This document shows positions 23,575 through 30,825 of a DNA stretch of 64,000 bases, in pieces (the stretch's first letter is position 1; every line of letters starts with the position of its first letter). The position numbers and the translations under genes are program-made. The stretch is taken from NCBI GenBank assembly GCA_050949165.1, contig JBMNFF010000014.1, positions 124,001-188,000 on the forward strand. The letters run 5' to 3'. The notes below the pieces were generated by a model. The model saw nothing but the letters and a program-made list of their open reading frames with translations, was not told the DNA's origin and made no database searches. The stretch comes from DAIOXA01 sp050949165. Its GTDB lineage: Bacteria; Bacillota; Proteinivoracia; UBA4975.

Positions 23575-24396
23575 ATGATAGAATTTCCCGAGGCCATTGT
23601 TTTGGCAAAGCAAATCCGGCTGAGCCTGGTGGGAAAGGAAGTTGTAGCGGTTACGGCAGCCCACTCCCCCCACAAGTTCGCCTGGTATCGCGGAGACCCC
23701 AATGGGTATGGCGCCCTTCTGACGGGAGTACAGATTGAGGCGGCCCGACCTTACGGCGGGTTGGTGGAAATCCAGGCGGGGGACGTTTACCTGGTCTTCG
23801 GCGAAGGAACGTCTTTGGCTTACTTGGAACCGGGGGTCGCGAGGCCGCAAAAGCATCAGCTGCTGCTGGAATTTGCCGACGGTTCTGCCCTGGTAGCTTC
23901 GGTTCAGATGTACGGGGGATTATGGGCCTTCAGAGATGGTGATTTTGCCAACCCCTATTATCATATTGCCCGGGAGAAGCCCTCTCCCCTGGCGGAGGAA
24001 TTCAGCCTGCACTACTTCCAGTCCCTGGCCCGGGGAGCCGGTAAAGTCAGCGCCAAGGCCTTTTTGGCCACCGAGCAACGGGTACCCGGCCTGGGCAATG
24101 GCGTCCTTCAGGACATTCTCTATAACGCCAGAATCCACCCCAAGCGAAAACTGGACACCCTCTCCGAGGCAGAGTATGAGGGGTTATACAAGTCCGTCCG
24201 CGCCACCCTCAGGCAAATGGCCGAACAGGGGGGAAGGGATACGGAAAAGGACTTGTATGGACAAGCCGGGGGGTACCCCACAATCATGAGCAAGAAAAAT
24301 ATCGCCAACCCCTGCCCTTCCTGTGGGGGGACCATCAAAAAGGAGGCCTATTTGGGAGGCAGCGTGTATTATTGTCCCAGTTGTCAAGGACTTTAG
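23575..24396 (+). CDS. Fpg/Nei family DNA glycosylase-like protein with non-canonical N terminus
   Basis: The 273-residue protein has the Fpg/Nei architecture: N-terminal beta-sandwich, helix-two-turn-helix region (FLATEQRVPGLGNGVLQDILYNARIHPKRK) and a C-terminal zinc finger CPSC...CPSC (about 253-271). Family enzymes begin MPELPE or MPEGPE and use the N-terminal proline as nucleophile. This one begins MIEFPEAI, so the catalytic proline is replaced by isoleucine while Glu is kept. It may have altered chemistry or only bind damaged DNA. GGGAGG precedes the ATG. It is followed at 25 bp by an RNA methyltransferase gene. Confidence 0.85.
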   Translation: MIEFPEAIVLAKQIRLSLVGKEVVAVTAAHSPHKFAWYRGDPNGYGALLTGVQIEAARPYGGLVEIQAGDVYLVFGEGTSLAYLEPGVARPQKHQLLLEFADGSALVASVQMYGGLWAFRDGDFANPYYHIAREKPSPLAEEFSLHYFQSLARGAGKVSAKAFLATEQRVPGLGNGVLQDILYNARIHPKRKLDTLSEAEYEGLYKSVRATLRQMAEQGGRDTEKDLYGQAGGYPTIMSKKNIANPCPSCGGTIKKEAYLGGSVYYCPSCQGL

Positions 24397-24421
24397 CGTC
24401 GCCTTGGCGGAAAGGAGGATA

Positions 24422-25285
24422 ATGGTGGAAAGCAAGGATAGGGCTCAGTACTTTGCCAGTAAGTACCCCGGCAAAATCACTTTTGCCGGAGCCAAGCACA
24501 GCCGCATCAAGCAGGTGGAGCATCTGCTCAACAACACCAAGCCCAATCCCCGGGGACTGGCAGTAATCGAGGGCCTTTGGGCCCTGGGCCTGGCCCTGAA
24601 GAACCGGCTTTCTGTAGACTGCTTCATCTTCTGCCCCGAGCTGATTCGGACCCCCGAGGGCGAGGCCATGGTGGATGCCTATGTCCGGCAGGGCGGAGAT
24701 TGCTGCCTGGTCTCAGCCAGGGTCTTCGGCAGCATCAGCGAGCGGGAGCGGGGTGATGGCCTGCTGGCTGTCGTCGAGATGCCAAGAGTTGAGCTGGACG
24801 ACATACCCCTTTCAGACAACAGCCTGGTAGTAATTTTAGACAGCTTGGAGATACCCGGCAATATCGGGACGATAATCCGCGCTGCCGACGGCGCCGGAGT
24901 GGCCGGCGTCCTCATCGTCAATCGCAAGGCCCGGCTGAATCACCCTAAACTGGTGCGCAGCAGTCAGGGTGCGGCTTTCTCAGTGCCCATCGTCGAATGC
25001 CAACCGGATCAGGCCTTCGTCTGGTTGGATAAAAACGGTTTTACGGTGTTCCTCACCGATACCAAGGCTGAGCTGGACTACTTCCAGGCAAGTTTCCGTG
25101 GCCGCACCGCCCTGGTAGCAGGCAGTGAGAGATATGGAATCTCCCAAGCCTGGTATTCCCTGCCCCACATCAAGATTCGCATTCCCATGTACGGCGATTG
25201 CGATTCCCTCAATGTGGGGGTGGCCACCACCATCATGCTCTATGAGGCCAGTCTACAGCTAAAGGGGAGAATCATCCGCCGCTAG
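24422..25285 (+). CDS. TrmH/SpoU family RNA 2'-O-methyltransferase
   Basis: The ~287-residue SPOUT methyltransferase has an N-terminal substrate-binding part (FAGAKHSRIKQVEHLLNNTKPNPRG). The catalytic domain motifs are LDSLEIPGNIGTIIRAADGAG (motif 1, Asn/Arg), LVAGSERYGIS (motif 2) and IPMYGDCDSLNVGVATTIMLYE (motif 3, knot). Target is rRNA or tRNA ribose; the site cannot be told. The ATG at 24422 follows AAAGGAGGATA. A terminator follows directly, overlapping the stop codon. Confidence 0.9.
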   Translation: MVESKDRAQYFASKYPGKITFAGAKHSRIKQVEHLLNNTKPNPRGLAVIEGLWALGLALKNRLSVDCFIFCPELIRTPEGEAMVDAYVRQGGDCCLVSARVFGSISERERGDGLLAVVEMPRVELDDIPLSDNSLVVILDSLEIPGNIGTIIRAADGAGVAGVLIVNRKARLNHPKLVRSSQGAAFSVPIVECQPDQAFVWLDKNGFTVFLTDTKAELDYFQASFRGRTALVAGSERYGISQAWYSLPHIKIRIPMYGDCDSLNVGVATTIMLYEASLQLKGRIIRR

Positions 25286-25297
25286 GGCGGCTTTTTT
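25276..25297 (+). terminator. rho-independent terminator after the SpoU gene
   Basis: CCGCC (25276-25280) pairs with GGCGG (25286-25290), followed by CTTTTTT. The stem includes the last codons of the methyltransferase gene. Confidence 0.8.
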
Positions 25298-25329
25298 ATC
25301 CTTCTCAGCATGAGATTGCAGGCAGAAGA

Positions 25330-25338
25330 TGTTATAAT
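25330..25338 (+). promoter_or_regulatory. extended -10 promoter of the CPBP protease gene
   Basis: TGT-TATAAT forms an extended -10 about 25 bp before the TTG start. No clear -35. Confidence 0.5.
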
Positions 25339-25362
25339 GGCAGACAAAGGGGGAATCGCGAC

Positions 25363-26175
25363 TTGAAATACCTCAAATTGCTTGGCTGGTTGGCCCTCTA
25401 TTTTGCCATCTACCTGTGTTCAACCCTTGTAGGGGGAATGGTCTTGGCAGGGGCGTACTTTATCAGCTCACTGCTGGCTGGCCGCTTCTTGCCCATGGAT
25501 GCGTATATGGCCAGCAACCTGACCGTATCGTTGATCATCGCCGCCGTCCTCACCCTGGTCTGCGGCTATTTCGTCTTGCTGATTCGGGGCTATAAGCCCC
25601 TGGAGTATCTTAAGTTTCGCGCCATGCCCGCCAAGCATACAGCCCTCATGGCCCTGATGGGTGCCAGCTTCGCAGTCTTTGTCAACAGCTTCCTGACCCT
25701 GATTCAAGTTGATCGCTTTTTGCCGGACTATGTTTCCCACCCCCTGGTGGAAATGATAACTGCCAACCTGCCCCTGACCTTCCTGGCCATCGGGATTTTC
25801 GTCCCTGTTTATGAGGAGTTCCTGGTCAGGGGGCTGATGTTTAAAGAGCTGAAGAGAAATATCAATTTTAAGGTAGCCCTGGTCCTGCAGGGCCTGATCT
25901 TTGGCCTCATGCACGGGAATGTCCTCCAGTTCAGCTACGCCTTTCCCATGGGCGTGCTCCTGGGCTATATCTATACCAAGTACCAGTCCCTCTGGGCGCC
26001 CATCCTCATCCATCTGGTCTGGAATTCCTCCAGCCTGCTGATGGGGGCCACAATGCCCGAGGGCGTGAGTTTCGAGACTTTTCTGCTCTTGATGTCCCTG
26101 AGCGGCCTCGTCTTTGTGGGGGGCATTGTCTATTCCATCAAGCTTCCCGCCGCCTCTCCGGAACAACTGGCCTGA
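25363..26175 (+). CDS. CPBP family intramembrane metalloprotease
   Basis: The 270-residue protein has about seven to eight membrane segments and the three CPBP (CAAX protease/Abi) motifs: EEFLVRGLMFKEL (EExxxR), FGLMHGN (FxxxH) and HLVWNSSSLL (HxxxN). These supply the Glu and His residues of the intramembrane active site. Bacterial members act in bacteriocin immunity or regulated proteolysis, or have unknown roles; no bacteriocin gene is nearby. The start is TTG after AAAGGGGG. Monocistronic or read with the downstream gene (100-bp gap). Confidence 0.88.
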   Translation: MKYLKLLGWLALYFAIYLCSTLVGGMVLAGAYFISSLLAGRFLPMDAYMASNLTVSLIIAAVLTLVCGYFVLLIRGYKPLEYLKFRAMPAKHTALMALMGASFAVFVNSFLTLIQVDRFLPDYVSHPLVEMITANLPLTFLAIGIFVPVYEEFLVRGLMFKELKRNINFKVALVLQGLIFGLMHGNVLQFSYAFPMGVLLGYIYTKYQSLWAPILIHLVWNSSSLLMGATMPEGVSFETFLLLMSLSGLVFVGGIVYSIKLPAASPEQLA

Positions 26176-26275
26176 ATTGAGCTGCCCCCGCCGCCTTTTC
26201 TCAAAATGGGATAAACTAGTACCCCTGACAGAGCGGGCAAATCCGCCCCGTCATTTCGAGACTAAGGGTGATACC

Positions 26276-27295
26276 ATGTCTTACCAGACCAGAATTCTTG
26301 CCAGCGCAGAACTTCCCGTTGCCGTCAGCCTGTTGCAGCAGGGAGAATGCGTCGCCTTCCCCACCGAAACAGTTTACGGCCTGGGTGCCAACGCCCTGGA
26401 CCCAGAGGCTGTGGCCAAGATCTTTCGGGCCAAGGGGCGCCCCGCCGATAACCCCCTCATCGTCCACTGCCACAGCCAGGACCAGGTCTGGGATCTGGTC
26501 CAGAGCTGGCCCCGGGAAGCCCAAATCCTCATGGACAAGTTTTGGCCGGGCCCCCTCACCCTGGTATTGCCCAAGAAACCGCTGATCCCCTCGGTGGTTA
26601 CCGGGGGTTTGGCCACTGTGGCAGTGCGCATTCCCAGCCATCCCCTGGCCTTGAGCTTAATCAGGAGCGCAGACTTGCCCCTGGCCGCCCCCAGCGCCAA
26701 CCTCTCGGGCAAACCCAGTCCCACCCAGGCAGAGCATGTCTGGCAGGACCTGGCGGGGAAAATCCCGGCAATCCTCGATGGCGGTCCCACCGGTTGGGGA
26801 GTGGAGTCCACCGTCCTGGACTGCACCACTTACCCCTTCCGCCTCCTGAGACCCGGGGGAGTTACTCTGGAAGAATTGCAGGAATTAGTAGCCGTTGATA
26901 TCGCCACCCATCAGTATGGCTCTGCCGAAATCCCTCCCTCCCCGGGCATGAAGTACAAGCACTATTCCCCAGCCGCCCGGGTCGTCTTGGTGGTAGGCAA
27001 GAACATCCCGCAAGGGATTAACGACCAAGTTGAGGAATGTCGCCGCCTGGGCCTGAAGGTGGCCGTCATGGCCTGGGAGGAGTACCGACAAGACTACCCC
27101 GACCTCACCTTTCTCTCCCTGGGCAAAGCAGGCAATTACAGCGCTGCAGCAGCCAGGGTCTATCAGCTGCTGCGCCGGGCCGACCAGGAGAATTGCGATG
27201 TCATCCTCGTCCACGGTTTGCCCCAGCAGAACCTGGGAATGGCAATAATGAACCGGCTCCAGAAAGCAGCCGGTCCCAACATAATCCATACCTGA
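26276..27295 (+). CDS. L-threonylcarbamoyladenylate synthase (Sua5/YrdC type)
   Basis: The 339-residue enzyme makes threonylcarbamoyl-AMP from threonine, bicarbonate and ATP for tRNA t6A modification. The YrdC domain has GECVAFPTETVYGLGANAL, FRAKGRPADNPLIVH, FWPGPLTLVL, AVRIPSHP and APSANLSGKPSPT. It is followed by the Sua5 linker SPGMKYKHYSPAA and a C-terminal Sua5 domain. The ATG at 26276 follows AAGGGTG. The longer open frame upstream overlaps the CPBP gene and is rejected. Confidence 0.94.
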   Translation: MSYQTRILASAELPVAVSLLQQGECVAFPTETVYGLGANALDPEAVAKIFRAKGRPADNPLIVHCHSQDQVWDLVQSWPREAQILMDKFWPGPLTLVLPKKPLIPSVVTGGLATVAVRIPSHPLALSLIRSADLPLAAPSANLSGKPSPTQAEHVWQDLAGKIPAILDGGPTGWGVESTVLDCTTYPFRLLRPGGVTLEELQELVAVDIATHQYGSAEIPPSPGMKYKHYSPAARVVLVVGKNIPQGINDQVEECRRLGLKVAVMAWEEYRQDYPDLTFLSLGKAGNYSAAAARVYQLLRRADQENCDVILVHGLPQQNLGMAIMNRLQKAAGPNIIHT

Positions 27296-27297
27296 AA

Positions 27298-27329
27298 GCG
27301 GCGCCATCCTCGGCGCCGCGTCATTTTTT
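27298..27329 (+). terminator. rho-independent terminator after the Sua5-type gene
   Basis: GCGGCGCC (27298-27305) and GGCGCCGC (27312-27319) form a perfect stem, followed by GTCATTTTTT. Confidence 0.88.
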
Positions 27330-27876
27330 ACTTTTCCACGTCCTTGGCAAAGTCGTCGATCCAGTGAATGGCATGGGCCAGGTTGAGCAAGTCAGGGGAA
27401 ATGCCCCAGCGAAAGACGCATAGCTCTATACGCTTGCCCAATTTCTGGCTGGCATGGGTCAGGGCGTCCTTTAAATCTCCGTCGCCGGAGGAGAGGATGA
27501 GGTTATCGTATTCACCCTGGTCTGCCCCCCGGACGATTAGAGTCGCCAAGCCCACATCCACGCCCTTCTGCATCTGTAAGCTGTACTTGCGGCCGCAATA
27601 AGGACATTCGAAATCCCTCTGCTTTAATTTATACAGGTTGACATTGAGACCAGGTCCGCCGGGAAGGGGCGTCTGCAGCCAAGCATGGAAGCCGCTCTGG
27701 TTGTCGGTGGGCGGATTCTGGGTGCTGTTTAGATACCAAGCACTGGTGATGGGCCCGCCTTGTTCCAGGTGCAGACGCAGCTTGAGATAGTCGAAATTGT
27801 AATCTGGTCCTACGGATTCTTGGGCATTAAACAGGTATGCTGCATCAATCAACCACATGGTATTGCCGATGCGCAT
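27328..27876 (-). CDS. NYN domain protein with zinc-binding insertion
   Basis: The 182-residue PIN-like NYN/LabA domain protein shows MWLIDAAYLFNAQ (first acidic residue), KGVDVGLATLIVRGADQGEYDNLILSSGDGDLKDALTHA (central aspartates) and a CPYCGRK half-zinc-ribbon near residue 95. NYN proteins are usually metal-dependent RNases. The ATG at 27876 has AAGGGGGG at 6 nt; the ATG at 27882 abuts the site. Convergent with the Sua5-type gene. Confidence 0.8.
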   Translation of the reverse strand: MRIGNTMWLIDAAYLFNAQESVGPDYNFDYLKLRLHLEQGGPITSAWYLNSTQNPPTDNQSGFHAWLQTPLPGGPGLNVNLYKLKQRDFECPYCGRKYSLQMQKGVDVGLATLIVRGADQGEYDNLILSSGDGDLKDALTHASQKLGKRIELCVFRWGISPDLLNLAHAIHWIDDFAKDVEK

Positions 27877-27963
27877 GACCATCCCCCCTTGCTTTTCCCG
27901 ACCAATATATTATTCATATTGGCTAACTTTTCCCTAATTCCTTCTTTTTCTCGATTCTATCAC

Positions 27964-27989
27964 CAAAAATAAAGGCCCCCGGAGGGGCA
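27964..27989 (-). terminator. terminator after the Cys-rich peptide gene
   Basis: On the minus strand GCCCC-tcc-GGGGGC is followed by CTTTATTTTTGG, 3 nt past the stop codon of the small gene. Confidence 0.75.
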
Positions 27990-27990
27990 G

Positions 27991-28119
27991 TTACTCGGCG
28001 TGCTGACAGCAGCGGGGTTCCTTCTTTTCCTGACAGTCCTTTCCCTGGCAGCAGTCAGCAGAAGCGGGAACCTCTTTGGCATTGTCCTTGCAACAGCCTT
28101 TGCCCTTATCGGTACACAT
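27991..28119 (-). CDS. 42-residue Cys-rich peptide
   Basis: This gene encodes 42 residues including CKDNAKE, ADCCQGKDCQ and PRCCQHAE: eight cysteines, three of them in CC pairs, and many lysines. It is preceded by GGGAGGTGG at good spacing and followed by a terminator, which supports real expression. It starts 47 bp after the CopZ-like protein's stop on the same strand. A metal-binding or storage role for copper, zinc or iron is a reasonable guess. I know no named family. Confidence 0.75.
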   Translation of the reverse strand: MCTDKGKGCCKDNAKEVPASADCCQGKDCQEKKEPRCCQHAE

Positions 28120-28165
28120 TCTGCCACCTCCCTGTTTTTACCTTATACCAAACCCAAGTTGCCTG

Positions 28166-28591
28166 TCAATCCCGAATTCGCTTGCTCAATTCCACCGCCC
28201 GGGCAAATGCCTCTTTAAAGGCAGTGCTGCAACAGATGCCTGCGGGATTGTTGATCTTGCAATCGCCGACTCCGGTGGCGCCGGTGATGGCGATAGCTTC
28301 GGTCAGGGTCAGGGCTTTTTTGGAGATGACGGCATTGATGATGTCCTGTTCGGTGACGCCGCTGCAGTAACAGACGTACTTTGGTCTTGCCCCATCCTTC
28401 TGGGCAATGGGCACGCGGATCTGAGTCTGCCGCCATATTTCGCCTCCCCGGCCATAATAGGCGACAGGACAGGAAGGGGTGAGGCAGAGCCAATACTTGC
28501 AGTCCAAGGGTTTCTGCTCTTTGACCATGGCCAACACGGTTTCCCGGGGCACCGGCTGCCCCACCACGCCGCAAACGGGACAATTCTTCAT
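28166..28591 (-). CDS. CopZ-like N-terminal zinc/iron-sulfur protein
   Basis: The 141-residue protein starts MKNCPVCGVVGQPVPRETVLAMV, with LCLTPSCPVAYYG following; this is the zinc-binding zf_CopZ pattern. The second half (VCYCSGVTEQDIINAV...DCKINNPAGICCSTAFKEA) is a BFD-like [2Fe-2S] domain. The arrangement matches the N-terminal domain of Archaeoglobus CopZ, but the heavy-metal-associated domain is missing. It may deliver electrons or metal in copper handling. The downstream Cys-rich peptide is probably in the same transcript. Confidence 0.82.
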   Translation of the reverse strand: MKNCPVCGVVGQPVPRETVLAMVKEQKPLDCKYWLCLTPSCPVAYYGRGGEIWRQTQIRVPIAQKDGARPKYVCYCSGVTEQDIINAVISKKALTLTEAIAITGATGVGDCKINNPAGICCSTAFKEAFARAVELSKRIRD

Positions 28592-28906
28592 GGTACCACC
28601 CGCCTCTTTATTACATCCTATGCCGACAGGGTATAAAAAAGAAAAGGCCGTCTTTGAATAGACCTCTTCTCTGCAGGAGGCGCGTTTGGTGTGTCGGGCA
28701 GATCAGGCGTCCCTACAAGGAGCCGGACCCCAGCTGATGAGGGGGGCCAGGAGACCCCCCTACTTCTTCTTTTTGGGGGTGATTTTTTTCTGGGTGGTCT
28801 TGGGTTTGGTCTTTCTAGGCAAAACTTCCCCTCCCTGTCCTGGAAACTTCCCGTGCTATAAGATATGCAGCGGGGAGAGGAATGTTCATCGGATGGGGAA
28901 AACTAA
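28592..28906. other. intergenic region with a GGGGGG/CCCCCC hairpin
   Basis: This 315-bp stretch has no ordinary gene. It contains AGGGGGG...CCCCCCT arms at about 28738-28761, followed on the plus strand by TACTTCTTCTTTTTGG, and the tiny lysine-rich frame listed separately. Nothing else is recognised. Confidence 0.5.
28760..28822 (-). CDS. possible 20-residue lysine-rich micropeptide
   Basis: From TTG 28822 the frame reads (M)PRKTKPKTTQKKITPKKKK and stops. GGGAGGGGAAGT precedes it at ribosome-site distance. Ten of 20 residues are lysine or arginine, as in tails of nucleic-acid-binding proteins. It may be a remnant of a longer gene or chance. Low confidence. Confidence 0.3.
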   Translation of the reverse strand: MPRKTKPKTTQKKITPKKKK

Positions 28907-29872
28907 TCAAATCTTGACTGGATTGAGGGGCGGCTTTCCTGCCAGGACTGCCAGAACATTCTCGGTCGCCATTTCAGCCATTCTGAGCCGGGTTTGCCAG
29001 GAAGCGCTGCCGATATGGGGCAGCAGGACGACATTTTCCAGGCCCAGGAGTTGGGGATGAATTTCCGGCTCCTTGGCGTACACATCCAGCCCGGCCCCGG
29101 CCAAGCGTCCCTCCCGGAGCATCCGGGCCAAATGCCCCTCGTCAATTATGGGACCTCGGGCCGTATTGACCAGGATTGCCGTGGGCTTTAATAGCTCCAG
29201 GTGCTCCCTGTCCAGGAGACCGGCGGTTTCCGGGGTCAAGGGCAGGTGCAGGGAGATAAAATCGCTCTCCCGCAGCAGCGTAGCCAAATCAACCCTCCGG
29301 GCCCGGCACTCCTGCTCAAATTCGGGCTTGGCGGTGCGGCTATAGTAGATGATGTTCATGCCAAAGCCCAAACCCCTCCGCGCCGTGGCCTGGCCGATCC
29401 GGCCTGCGCCGACAATTCCCAGAGTTGCGCCCCAAAAGTCCTGGCCCAAAAATTCGGTAGGATGCCAGCCTTTGAACTTTCCAGCCTCTGTAAATTTGTG
29501 GGCGGGGACGACTTTCCTGGCGGCAGCCAACAACAAAGCCCAGGCGATATCCGCTGTGGCTTCGGTGAGGACGCCCGGAGTATTGCTTACATGAATCCCC
29601 GCCGCTGCGGCCGCCGGGATATCGATATTATCGTAGCCAACGGCATAGTTGGCAAAGATTTTCACCCGCCCCCGGGCGGCGTCAACTACCTCTGCATCGA
29701 TCTTGTCACTGAGGAGGCAGATAACCGCATCGTTTTCCCTCACCACTTGGAGCAGCTCGTCCCTGCTCAGGGGGCGGTCCTCAGGGTTGACCGCTACCTG
29801 GTGTTTCGCCTCCAGCTTGGCAAGCCCGCCCCGGGGCAATTGCCGGGTGACATAAACCTTGGCCAATTCCAT
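28907..29872 (-). CDS. 2-hydroxyacid dehydrogenase, glyoxylate reductase/D-glycerate dehydrogenase type
   Basis: The ~321-residue NAD(P)-dependent D-isomer dehydrogenase begins ELAKVYVTRQLPRGGLAKLE. It has NYAVGYDNIDIPAAAAAGI, the Rossmann motif GATLGIVGAGRIGQATARRG, NTARGPIIDE (catalytic Arg), GLDVYAKEP (Glu) and LLPHIGSAS (His). Closest to GyaR-type glyoxylate/hydroxypyruvate reductases. I use ATG 29872; a TTG 6 nt inside has better spacing from AAGGAG. It may link serine/glycine carbon to glyoxylate metabolism, but the substrate is not certain. Confidence 0.9.
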   Translation of the reverse strand: MELAKVYVTRQLPRGGLAKLEAKHQVAVNPEDRPLSRDELLQVVRENDAVICLLSDKIDAEVVDAARGRVKIFANYAVGYDNIDIPAAAAAGIHVSNTPGVLTEATADIAWALLLAAARKVVPAHKFTEAGKFKGWHPTEFLGQDFWGATLGIVGAGRIGQATARRGLGFGMNIIYYSRTAKPEFEQECRARRVDLATLLRESDFISLHLPLTPETAGLLDREHLELLKPTAILVNTARGPIIDEGHLARMLREGRLAGAGLDVYAKEPEIHPQLLGLENVVLLPHIGSASWQTRLRMAEMATENVLAVLAGKPPLNPVKI

Positions 29873-29959
29873 CTCTCCTTCCATATTCAGTCTTGCCAGT
29901 TTTTTTGATTCCAGTCACGCCGAGAATCTTTTTGCAACAAAGAAATAGTACCGGCGGTA

Positions 29960-30568
29960 CTATTTCCCATATTGGCTTATGAGCTTCCGGGCGAAAGCCA
30001 GATTGTCCTGGCGCCGCGCGGATATCAGTTCGACCCTTACAATCGATTCCACTTCCACCAGCATAGTCTCCTTGTGATCGTTGACGACAACATAGGTATA
30101 CTCCCCGGCATGCTCCAACTGTTCCAGGGCGTTGCGCATCCGCGAATCCAGATTATCTACCCGCGAGCGCCCCAGGATTCTCTTTCTTATCTCGGCCAGA
30201 GAAGGGGGAATCAAGAAGATCGAAACTATCCGCACATCGCGGTACACTTCCCGGTAGGTGCGATGCCCCTTCCAATCCATTTCCATGATCTTGAGATTGC
30301 CATCGTCAAAAATATCCGCCGGGGACCCGTAATAGTAGTCGTTATATACCTGTTCGTATTCCAAAATCTTGCCTTGCTTGTACAGAGAAAAGAACTCTTC
30401 TTCTCCCACAAAGCGATAGTCGACGCCGTGGATTTCATGGGGCCGCGGGCTGCGGGTGGTGTAGGTCACCGCCTTTTTTACCTGAGGGAAGGTGCGGCGG
30501 ATATGGGTCATCACTGTGTTCTTTCCGGCACCCGAGGGTCCCGTCACGATAAATAACAATTTGCTCAT
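29960..30568 (-). CDS. gmk: Guanylate kinase family protein
   Basis: The 202-residue protein begins KLLFIVTGPSGAGKNTVMTHI: the P-loop has Asn where guanylate kinases have Ser or Thr. GMP-binding elements are mostly kept: TYTTRSPRPHEIHGVDYRF, ILEYEQVYNDYYYGSP, MEMDWKG, and a lid with RILGRSRVD. It could be the housekeeping GMP kinase or a diverged paralog. The usual gmk neighbours (rpoZ, priA, remA) are absent, which favours a paralog. GGAGGG precedes the ATG. Confidence 0.8.
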   Translation of the reverse strand: MSKLLFIVTGPSGAGKNTVMTHIRRTFPQVKKAVTYTTRSPRPHEIHGVDYRFVGEEEFFSLYKQGKILEYEQVYNDYYYGSPADIFDDGNLKIMEMDWKGHRTYREVYRDVRIVSIFLIPPSLAEIRKRILGRSRVDNLDSRMRNALEQLEHAGEYTYVVVNDHKETMLVEVESIVRVELISARRQDNLAFARKLISQYGK

Positions 30569-30825
30569 TTATTATTCCCTCCGAATCCCCGGGTTTTATT
30601 ATATTATAAACAAAAGAGCTCAATTACTCCAGTAGTCGGGTATTGGGTGTTCCAGCGGCTGTTTCCCAGGCAGCTGTTTTTTATGGTATATTATTAGCTG
30701 TCTGCTCAGGATGGGCCTTACCCGGCATCGCTGCCGTCGCAAGAGGCGGCGCAGACCCAGTCCGGGATAGCTCCAAAAATTCTAGAGGATACTAAGTATA
30801 ACTTGTAGGTACAGGAGGTACATCA
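30569..30825. other. divergent intergenic region gmk / arcA
   Basis: No gene is visible. AT-rich stretches with TATATT (about 30689) and TATAAC (about 30796) could be -10 boxes for arcA. I see no clear arginine-repressor box or riboswitch. Confidence 0.4.
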
